Position numbers and translations under genes: made by a program. A DNA stretch of 9,104 nt from Candidatus Sungbacteria bacterium RIFCSPLOWO2_01_FULL_47_10 (GTDB lineage Bacteria > Patescibacteriota > Minisyncoccia > Sungbacterales > GWA2-42-14): NCBI GenBank assembly GCA_001820675.1, contig MHQO01000013.1:25605-34708 (forward strand), written 5' to 3'. Of this stretch, positions 5,075 to 9,104 are shown in pieces. Each line of letters opens with the position of its first letter. Position 1 is the stretch's first letter. Under the pieces are notes generated by a model. The model searched no databases. It was not told the DNA's origin and saw only the letters and a program-made list of their open reading frames with translations.

Positions 5075-5171
5075 TGGCGAGCGATTGACCCCGGGTCAGA
5101 GCTTTTTACCCCACACCAAATTTTGGTGTGGGGGTATACCCCTTGTACCGAACTAACCAAAATTTGACGAA
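5075..5171 (+). repeat. dispersed repeat copy C: conserved block, variable hairpin, conserved block
   Basis: Block 1 (5075-5102, beginning TGGCGAGCGATTGA and ending CAGAGC) matches copy D (6790-6817) at 26 of 28 bases. Block 2 (5139-5171, beginning CCCCTTGT and containing AATTTGACGA) matches D at 6845-6877 with about eight differences. Between the blocks the two copies are unrelated: here there is a CCCCACACC/GGTGTGGGG hairpin, in D a CCTGCCGGCAGG palindrome. Both copies sit next to the DUF4325 gene, one on each side. Confidence 0.65.
5109..5142. repeat. 12-bp-arm hairpin overlapping a second palindrome (mutually exclusive pairing)
   Basis: CCCCACACCAAA (5109-5120) pairs perfectly with 5122-5133 around a single T. 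The 3' G-run also forms the palindrome GGGGTATACCCC (5131-5142). The G-run can therefore pair with either flanking C-run but not both. Neither strand has the U-tract of a normal terminator. Confidence 0.6.
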
Positions 5172-5329
5172 CCAGAAAAATTATTGACGCTAAAAATCAA
5201 AGTTTTTATACTACAATCAAAAGGTCGATTAATATTAAAAATTAACAAATAAAGGGGACCCTGACTGCAGAAATCTTTCCCATAGTCTTTTTCTGTGACT
5301 GGTGTTTGGATATATTCCTTGCGCATCAT
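5153..5329 (-). CDS. questionable small ORF downstream of DUF4325 gene (58 aa)
   Basis: The ATG-ATG at 5329-5324 starts MMRKEYIQTPVTEKDYGKDF, which looks like the charged N-terminus of a real protein. The frame then continues CSQGPLYLLIFNINRPF and on to NFSGSSNFG, which is translated from the AT-rich plus-strand promoter region and is unlikely to be protein. The best reading is a gene head cut off by the insertion of the repeat/promoter segment. It starts 32 bases after the DUF4325 stop on the same strand, so it may once have been the next gene of that operon. No family recognised and no ribosome site. Confidence 0.25.
   Translation of the reverse strand: MMRKEYIQTPVTEKDYGKDFCSQGPLYLLIFNINRPFDCSIKTLIFSVNNFSGSSNFG
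5184..5212 (+). promoter_or_regulatory. orphan plus-strand promoter
   Basis: TTGACG (5184-5189) and TATACT (5207-5212) are separated by 17 bases, a good sigma70-type match. An AAAGGGGA ribosome-site-like stretch lies near 5251-5258, but no plus-strand gene follows: a transcript would run antisense into the end of the DUF4325 gene. It may be the remaining head of a deleted gene or part of a mobile repeat. Confidence 0.5.
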
Positions 5330-5361
5330 TTGAATTTAAATTTTTTATTTTCATTTTTCTC

Positions 5362-6420
5362 TTACTTTTTTAATTTCTTCGCTTCGTTTTTTGCGCGCTC
5401 TACCATAAACTTCACGCCTTCAGTCATGTTTTCTTCCTGAATAAGAATATCCGGATGCGCGTTTTGGAATACGCGGTATATTTCATCCACAAACGCCTGC
5501 CCCACCAGCGGCACATTTTCAAAATCAAGCAAGATTACTTTAAACTTCTCGAGCCCTTCTAAAATTCTGCGCGCTTGCGAACGGGAAATATGAACGCCGC
5601 CCGAAGTATAGAGTTTTACCCGTATCTCGGTCTTGTCAAAACCGTAGTCGCCGTTATTATTGATGTCGGTATATTTTTTGAAAATATCATTCAAGTGGCG
5701 ATCAGAGTCAGCCTTAATCTGAAAAATAACCCGCGTACCGCGTTTAACAGCAGACGCGCGGCGCGCGAAAATATCATGCGTAAGATTGTTAATAACGAGC
5801 ATTTGGCCAAAACTGTCTAATGTAAACATATCTCCCGCCTTGGAGGTAAAAAATATTCCTTCACCGGAGTGGGTTCTCGGCATGGTGGTGGTTTTACCTT
5901 TTAACAGGTCTTGAATGGCCTCAACTTCAGACTTTAGATTCCGTTTTTTCATAATATTGCGGAATACGCCAACGCCCGAATCGTTTACGATAAAAGACAA
6001 AAAGTCGCCGCGCAATATTACTTCCACTAAAATGATTTTGGATGCGGAATGTTCTATCGCGTTATTGAATATCTCGGAAAATGCGAACGTAAAAATGCTC
6101 CGCACATTTTCAGGCAGATCTTTGAGTTGTGGCAATTTATCCTCTATCTCCAGGAAGACCTGGTGCTCTTCAAGCGACTTATTGATGTATCTTTTCTTTA
6201 ATGTATGCGGAACGATCTCTGGATGTCCTGCGATATATGCTTTTGAAACATAAAAAGCGCCTCGGGTTCCTCCAAGCTTGACTACCTTGTCTTCCGCAAC
6301 AAGACCGGAAATCACAAGATTGACGTACTGGCGAGATACGTCAATTACCTCCACAATTTCACGCGCTGTTACCCTGCCTTTTTGTTCGATTAATTGTAAG
6401 ATTTTATCCTTATTTGTCAT
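5362..6420 (-). CDS. wHTH - HATPase (GHKL) - DUF4325 regulator
   Basis: The 352-residue protein has three parts. A winged helix lies at about 1-58 (ILQLIEQKGRVTAREIVEVI). A GHKL ATPase follows at about 85-240: N-box E116IFNN120, G1 box D147SGVG151, G2 box G186EG188 in THSGEGIFF. The C-terminal DUF4325/STAS-like domain is at about 255-330 (SGGVHISRSQARRIL, then VILLDFENVPLVGQAFVDEI). In anti-sigma systems a GHKL kinase and a STAS protein are separate partners; here both are fused to a DNA-binding domain, implying a transcription factor switched by ATP and perhaps by self-phosphorylation. I use the ATG at 6420; a TTG two codons earlier (6426) is the only extension. The -10 box is so close that the message is nearly leaderless. 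A relic of a second DUF4325 gene lies at 209-256 beside the hsdM relic, linking this family to the decayed restriction locus. No terminator was seen downstream. Confidence 0.85.
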   Translation of the reverse strand: MTNKDKILQLIEQKGRVTAREIVEVIDVSRQYVNLVISGLVAEDKVVKLGGTRGAFYVSKAYIAGHPEIVPHTLKKRYINKSLEEHQVFLEIEDKLPQLKDLPENVRSIFTFAFSEIFNNAIEHSASKIILVEVILRGDFLSFIVNDSGVGVFRNIMKKRNLKSEVEAIQDLLKGKTTTMPRTHSGEGIFFTSKAGDMFTLDSFGQMLVINNLTHDIFARRASAVKRGTRVIFQIKADSDRHLNDIFKKYTDINNNGDYGFDKTEIRVKLYTSGGVHISRSQARRILEGLEKFKVILLDFENVPLVGQAFVDEIYRVFQNAHPDILIQEENMTEGVKFMVERAKNEAKKLKK

Positions 6421-6430
6421 ATGCAACTAC

Positions 6431-6471
6431 ATTGTAAAGCAATCTATATTTGATTGTCAAGCAATTGTCAA
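6431..6471 (-). promoter_or_regulatory. promoter of the DUF4325 gene with two 13-bp repeats, 22 bp apart
   Basis: On the minus strand TTGACA (6460-6455) and TACAAT (6436-6431) are 18 bases apart, and a second TTGACA lies at 6471-6466. ATTGCTTGACAAT (6465-6453) and ATTGCTTTACAAT (6443-6431) are direct repeats with one difference and a 22-base period, and each is flanked by its own ATTG/CAAT dyad. They overlap the -35 and the -10 boxes, as repressor sites do. The winged helix of the gene itself is the likely ligand. Confidence 0.7.
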
Positions 6472-6503
6472 CCTCGAAGATAAATGACAAAAATGTCGAG
6501 GTT
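6470..6503. promoter_or_regulatory. inverted repeat upstream of the DUF4325 promoter
   Basis: AACCTCGA (6470-6477) and TCGAGGTT (6496-6503) form 8-bp arms around 18 bases that contain a smaller GACA/TGTC dyad. It lies just upstream of the tandem -35 boxes. Its role is unknown; a regulator site is the simplest reading. Confidence 0.4.
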
Positions 6504-6566
6504 TCATACCAAAAAGCCTTTCAGATCATACATAAACGAGCCCGGTAGCTACTTTCAGAGAAAAAC

Positions 6567-6644
6567 ACCAAAAAAAGCACCTTCGAACCGCCGAAAAAGC
6601 CTATGAATAAAGAGAAAAGCACCGCTTTCGGCGATGCTTGTCCC
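6567..6644 (+). repeat. dispersed repeat copy B, two-hairpin element
   Basis: This is the second copy of the element at 3244-3320 in the same orientation, one base longer. It has a TTCG-6-CGAA hairpin (6582-6595), the shared AATAAAGAGAAAAG block, and the stem 6618-6638: AGCA/TGCT, a C-A mismatch, CGC/GCG and a TTTCG loop. The plus frame reads FEPPKKPMNKEKSTAFGD, against FEPAKKPTNKEKSAAFCD in copy A, so conservation can be explained by RNA structure or by former coding. Confidence 0.65.
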
Positions 6645-6740
6645 GTCATGCTCCGCGCGCTTCACGCATTTAGAACCGCAATTTGGCAGATACCCGGAAA
6701 TATTTCTCCGTTTAAAATCGTGAATTACTGGTAGAACTTG

Positions 6741-6759
6741 CCCTGAGCTTGTCGAAGGG
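6741..6759. repeat. short dispersed motif CCCTGAGCTTGTCGAAGGG
   Basis: The sequence TGCCCTGAGCTTGTCGAAGG is one I know from intergenic regions of many unrelated bacterial genomes, where it occurs as a small dispersed imperfect palindrome. Only one copy is in this window, so its repeat nature rests on general knowledge. Confidence 0.4.
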
Positions 6760-6789
6760 TTACCCCGAATTACGAGCTGTGTGCCCTTG

Positions 6790-6877
6790 TGGCGAGCGAT
6801 TGAGCCCGGGACAGAGCCCTCTCCTGCCGGCAGGCAGGTTTGCGCCCCTTGTGCCGAATTGTCCCGAATTTGACGAG
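6790..6877 (+). repeat. dispersed repeat copy D with CCTGCCGGCAGG core
   Basis: Block 1 (6790-6817) and block 2 (6845-6877) match copy C. The stretch between them carries the perfect palindrome CCTGCCGGCAGG (6823-6834) followed by a further CAGG, unrelated to the hairpin in the same place of copy C. Confidence 0.65.
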
Positions 6878-6930
6878 AATTTGCGAACCTATAAATTTAC
6901 CCCACCGCACTACTCACTATTTCTCTTTGG

Positions 6931-6965
6931 AATAAAAAGATGCCTCCGTCACGCGACGGAGGCAT
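6931..6965 (-). terminator. intrinsic terminator of the TrpF-like gene
   Basis: ATGCCTCCGTC (6940-6950) and GACGGAGGCAT (6955-6965) form a perfect 11-bp stem with a 4-base loop. On the minus strand it is followed by CTTTTTATT. It begins 17 bases after the stop codon at 6982, a textbook arrangement. Confidence 0.9.
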
Positions 6966-6981
6966 TGCTGTCTCACTTTGG

Positions 6982-7737
6982 CTATTGGGCGCCATTGAAC
7001 ATTGCGAGCGCCTTGAAGAGGTATTCACTCGACACAGCGAGATCAAGATGATCCTCTGGCGTCCGCAGGCGACCTTCAGCATCGATGCTCAAATCCGGGA
7101 ACTTGTTTGCAAGCGGCCGAACGAGATCGAGAGTCGTTGGACTTAATCCACCGGCAACTCCGAGCCCCATTCCGAGATTCTGCGCTTTGAGCGCCATGAG
7201 ATAATCGCGAGCGCGGTCTTGATCAAACGGTTTGCCGTAGCCTCCACTCGGGTCCAGAAGCACATATTCCACGACACCATCGTACTCGGCTACTTTTGCG
7301 GCAAGCTGTTCCTGTGAGTGGTTGACCATCTCAAAAGCATGTCCGCCGATCTGCAAAACGATCTGCTTTGTCGGGTATGCCTTTCTGTATTCGGCGAGAA
7401 CATCCAACGACGGCCATGCAATGTTGAGTTGAAAACCGTGCATGTTAGCACCGCCGAACTCCGTCATCGCAATTAGCTGATCGCCGAGTGTGTCTTTCTC
7501 TTTCGTATTGTAGTGAATCAGATTCAGTGCAAGCGGATAATCCGGGAAAATGCCGGCAATCCTGTCCATCGTTGGATAGCGATTCGGCCACTTGTTCTGG
7601 ATTCCGCGCATCGTTTTCAAACTCGCAAGAACCCCAATCATAACCAGCCGATCCGTGTTTATAGGAATTGCGCCAAGCACCTGCATTGCGTCATTCAAAG
7701 ACATGAATCCAGTGATTCCGATGTATGGTTTTTTCAC
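6982..7737 (-). CDS. TrpF-like (phosphoribosylanthranilate isomerase family) TIM-barrel protein
   Basis: The 251-residue protein shows regularly spaced beta strands of a (beta/alpha)8 barrel: YIGITGF, RLVMIGVL, LALNLIHY, GFQLNI, QIVLQIGG, VEYVLLDPSGGYGKPFD (156-172), GLGVAGGLSP (191-200) and LSIDAEGRLR (216-225). The last three match the TrpF signatures LLD..GGtGktFdW, lAGGL.P and DvsSGVE, so a phosphate-binding site is likely. The first strand has no cysteine where TrpF has KICGIT (its general base), and no other trp gene is nearby. A different sugar-phosphate substrate is therefore more likely than tryptophan synthesis. The GTG start at 7737 is fixed by AGGAGG at 7751-7746, 8 bases upstream. 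With its own promoter and terminator the gene is a single-gene unit, and its strong ribosome site is unlike the neighbours, perhaps a sign of transfer. Confidence 0.75.
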   Translation of the reverse strand: MKKPYIGITGFMSLNDAMQVLGAIPINTDRLVMIGVLASLKTMRGIQNKWPNRYPTMDRIAGIFPDYPLALNLIHYNTKEKDTLGDQLIAMTEFGGANMHGFQLNIAWPSLDVLAEYRKAYPTKQIVLQIGGHAFEMVNHSQEQLAAKVAEYDGVVEYVLLDPSGGYGKPFDQDRARDYLMALKAQNLGMGLGVAGGLSPTTLDLVRPLANKFPDLSIDAEGRLRTPEDHLDLAVSSEYLFKALAMFNGAQ

Positions 7738-7745
7738 TTCCTGTC

Positions 7746-7751
7746 CCTCCT
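7746..7751 (-). promoter_or_regulatory. strong Shine-Dalgarno AGGAGG fixing the GTG start
   Basis: AGGAGG is placed 8 bases before the GTG at 7737. It is the only full Shine-Dalgarno sequence I see before any gene in the window. Confidence 0.85.
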
Positions 7752-7785
7752 ATTCAGCTGAGAACGAACTAATTTAGCTTACACA

Positions 7786-7814
7786 ATAATACATCAAAAA
7801 ACTGGTAAGGTCAA
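7786..7814 (-). promoter_or_regulatory. sigma70-type promoter of the TrpF-like gene
   Basis: TTGACC (7814-7809) and TATTAT (7791-7786) are 17 bases apart on the minus strand, giving a leader of about 40 bases that includes the Shine-Dalgarno. The -35 box starts only 3 bases past the U-tract of the preceding terminator. Confidence 0.75.
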
Positions 7815-7816
7815 GC

Positions 7817-7838
7817 AAAAAACTCCCGTGTGGGAGTT
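7817..7838 (-). terminator. intrinsic terminator of the DUF5667 gene
   Basis: On the minus strand AACTCCC, an ACAC loop and GGGAGTT form a 7-bp stem (7838-7821) running into a T-run that ends at 7817. It lies about 30 bases after the stop codon at 7867. Confidence 0.85.
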
Positions 7839-7866
7839 CTTTGCGGGAACAGCGCCTTAATTGTTA

Positions 7867-8871
7867 TTATCTTCCCACTGCTTCGTTACCTTGTTCCTCG
7901 GCTTCTTCTTGCTGTTTTTCAGCTTCTTTTTGTCGTTGCCCTTCTTTCTCGTTTCCTTCTTTCGCCCGCTCTTCTTGTTCTTCTTTCAACTCCTCTTCCT
8001 CTTCTTTTGCTTCATCTAAATCCTCGATTGCCTCCTCTACTTTTTCAAGGGCGTCTTCTGCCTGCTTCGCTAATTGTTTCGCGCCAACATAGTTCTCTTT
8101 GGTAAAGAGTTCTTTGGCTTGGGCAAGAAGCCAGTCAAATTTTTCAAACGCTTCGGCAGGAACGCTCACGCCATCCTCGGCGGCTTCGTCCAATACTTCC
8201 TGCCTTTCTTCTTCTGCTTCTTTTATGGCTTTTTGGGCATCCTCTTTTTTATCCATCTCCCGCTCAATCTTTTCTTCTTCTTGTTCCAATGCTTCTTCCT
8301 GCTCTTCTTCTTTGAGTTCCAAAAGCTCTTTTTGAGCTTTAATCTCGCCGAGTTCCTTTACCAATGTTTCAACTTGTGCGGCATCTCCTGCTTGTCTTGC
8401 CTGACGAATTTTTGTTTTAAGTTCATCCTCTTTTGCTTCAAGAGAGCGTTCTTGGTCTTTAAAGGCCTGTTTCAAGGCCTCTTTGTTTGCGTCAAAATCC
8501 TCGCTGATGTTTTTTGCAAGCTCGCTTACGTCTTTTCCTTTTGATTTTTCACCCTCAACAATACCGGCGGCTTTAGCAATGTTTGCCTGAAGCCGGGATT
8601 GAGCCACCTCCAACCCTTTCGCATTCACGCCTTTTGTTTCCAAAATAATCTTAATCTCGGCAATCCGTTCTGCGGCAAAATCAATCTGGAGATGCGCTTT
8701 GGCATCCGTGTTAAAGGTAAAAAATTCCCGCAGAGCTTCGCCGATCTTATCAACAAAATAAAAAGCGCTTTCGGGAGTAAGTCCCGCATTCGGCAACGCC
8801 ACTGGCTCATGGGCAAAAGCCACAATTGGAATAAATAAAAGAGAAATAAGAATAGATTTTATAGTTTTCAT
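7867..8871 (-). CDS. secreted DUF5667-domain protein with long Glu/Lys-rich coiled coil
   Basis: Starting from the ATG at 8871 the protein has 334 residues. It has a signal peptide (KTIKSILISLLFIPIVAFA, probable cut before HEPV), then LPNAGLTPESAFYF (26-39) and FFTFNTDAKAHLQIDFAAER, the hallmark start of DUF5667 proteins, which are exported proteins of unknown function common in Patescibacteria. From about residue 120 onward it is almost continuous charged helix (Glu, Lys, Gln, Ala), with a short break around DGVSVPAEAFEKF, ending in a Glu/Gln-rich tail. Such a protein may form a rod or act as an extracellular stalk or chaperone, but this is speculation. An upstream TTG at 8922 would add 17 residues and spoil the signal peptide, so it is rejected. 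A weak TTGCAA/TACAGT pair just upstream would again give a nearly leaderless message. A terminator follows. Confidence 0.85.
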   Translation of the reverse strand: MKTIKSILISLLFIPIVAFAHEPVALPNAGLTPESAFYFVDKIGEALREFFTFNTDAKAHLQIDFAAERIAEIKIILETKGVNAKGLEVAQSRLQANIAKAAGIVEGEKSKGKDVSELAKNISEDFDANKEALKQAFKDQERSLEAKEDELKTKIRQARQAGDAAQVETLVKELGEIKAQKELLELKEEEQEEALEQEEEKIEREMDKKEDAQKAIKEAEEERQEVLDEAAEDGVSVPAEAFEKFDWLLAQAKELFTKENYVGAKQLAKQAEDALEKVEEAIEDLDEAKEEEEELKEEQEERAKEGNEKEGQRQKEAEKQQEEAEEQGNEAVGR

Positions 8872-8875
8872 AAAA

Positions 8876-8903
8876 ACTGTATTTTCTTTAATTATTATTG
8901 CAA
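8876..8903 (-). promoter_or_regulatory. possible promoter of the DUF5667 gene
   Basis: TTGCAA (8903-8898) and TACAGT (8881-8876) are 16 bases apart on the minus strand. Transcription would start within a few bases of the ATG at 8871. The match is only fair. Confidence 0.4.
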
Positions 8904-8931
8904 ATTCACTAATCTTAGGCAATCTAATCTT

Positions 8932-9104
8932 TTATCCAAACACTAAAACTTTGTCCGACCCCTCGACCATTTTCACTAAGTCCTTCATGGTCGTGATTGG
9001 GCAGATTTTGCTCTCGGATTTAGAACGAACTTTAAGACAGGTTTCGCAAGCGAGAATTACCCCGTTGAGGTCTTTAAACTCCTGAATCTTCTTGGAAATA
9101 TCAA
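8932..9104 (-). CDS. DsrE-family protein, C-terminal part
   Basis: The frame enters from the right edge and stops at TAA (8934-8932), giving 57 residues. The stretch GVILACETCLKVRSKSES, the cysteine of KICPITTMKDLV, and the final strand DKVLVFG match the end of DsrE/DsrF-like proteins. In these, 'vilaCgtClk.R' carries the conserved cysteine used in sulfur transfer and the protein ends with 'ad.Vv.f'. In this family glycine usually follows the first cysteine; here it is Glu. A role in sulfur relay or tRNA thiolation is possible, but stand-alone DsrE proteins are common in Patescibacteria and of unknown role. The start and the rest of the fold are outside the window. Confidence 0.6.
   Translation of the reverse strand, partial: DISKKIQEFKDLNGVILACETCLKVRSKSESKICPITTMKDLVKMVEGSDKVLVFG

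Larger units (their letters stand above)
4952..5361. other. 410-base stretch rich in palindromes between the propeller gene and DUF4325 gene
   Basis: From left to right it holds an AT-rich leader of the propeller gene and a hairpin GAACGCT-TT-AGCGTTC (5048-5063) framed by CCCC (5039-5042) and GGGG (5071-5074). The palindrome TGACCCCGGGTCA (5086-5098) and the two-block repeat copy C (5075-5171) follow, and copy C contains a 12-bp-arm hairpin. After these come a plus-strand promoter (5184-5212) and a short open frame (5153-5329, minus). I see no convincing full-length gene. Confidence 0.6.
6427..6981. other. 555-base gene-free stretch with regulatory and repeat elements
   Basis: It contains the DUF4325 promoter and inverted repeat (6431-6503), repeat copy B (6567-6644), the dispersed motif CCCTGAGCTTGTCGAAGGG (6741-6759), repeat copy D (6790-6877) with its palindrome, and the terminator of the TrpF-like gene (6931-6965). 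Open frames here are short, lack starts and coincide with the repeats, so I call no gene. Confidence 0.6.

Noticed and set aside
6749..7051. Plus-strand 100-codon frame across repeat D and the terminator
   Set aside because: It is made of repeat blocks, a terminator stem and antisense of the TrpF-like gene; no coherent protein.
7830..8544. Plus-strand open frames rich in Leu/Phe or Ser opposite the DUF5667 gene
   Set aside because: Antisense reading of Glu/Lys-rich coiled-coil codons; low-complexity shadow frames.
8872..8922. N-terminal extension of the DUF5667 protein from TTG 8922
   Set aside because: It would place charged residues before the signal peptide and run through the putative promoter.
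1..9104. CRISPR array, tRNA or rRNA
   Set aside because: No regularly spaced direct repeats, cloverleaf pattern or rRNA-like sequence was seen on either strand.

Overview
The window looks like a piece of a Patescibacteria (Candidate Phyla Radiation) chromosome, probably Parcubacteria-like. This is inferred from family content: a secreted protein with the LPNAGLTPESAFYF start of DUF5667, a peptidoglycan-binding/beta-propeller secreted protein, a wHTH-ATPase-DUF4325 regulator, and LUD and DsrE family proteins. Most genes lack a Shine-Dalgarno sequence and have promoters so close to the start codon that transcripts would be nearly leaderless. The standard code fits, since TGA is a real stop at the antitoxin/toxin junction. 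Every convincing gene is on the minus strand.

Right to left, in transcription order. At 8932-9104 is the C-terminus of a DsrE-family protein. At 7867-8871 is a secreted DUF5667 coiled-coil protein, closed by a terminator that abuts the promoter of the next gene. At 6982-7737 is a TrpF-like TIM-barrel protein. It is a self-contained unit with a -35/-10 pair, AGGAGG, a GTG start and a strong terminator, unlike its neighbours. At 6427-6981 is a gene-free stretch holding two dispersed repeats and an elaborate promoter. At 5362-6420 is the wHTH/HATPase/DUF4325 regulator. At 4952-5361 is a second gene-free stretch with palindromes, a repeat related to the one near 6.8 kb and an orphan plus-strand promoter. 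At 3470-4951 is the secreted peptidoglycan-binding/beta-propeller protein.

The left third (about 150-3220) looks like the worn remains of a defence or mobile island. A palindrome and a strong promoter drive an operon of an HNH nuclease, an HTH antitoxin, a Doc toxin and a tiny acidic ORF. The Doc pair keeps its catalytic histidine and 4-nt overlap, so it is probably active. Then come a decayed gene fragment and a Fic protein with an N-terminal winged helix and its own three-half-site operator. The Fic motif has Gln in place of the catalytic His. Five bases after the Fic stop is the first 23 codons of an hsdM-type type I methyltransferase, with an in-frame TGA. It breaks into two small overlapping ORFs, then a 15-codon relic matching the C-terminus of the intact DUF4325 protein 5 kb away. 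The window ends in the N-terminus of a LUD-domain protein. The most informative signals are this gene graveyard, the Gln-Fic, two operators built on a 22-bp period, and the dispersed repeat whose two copies differ by compensatory changes in a hairpin.
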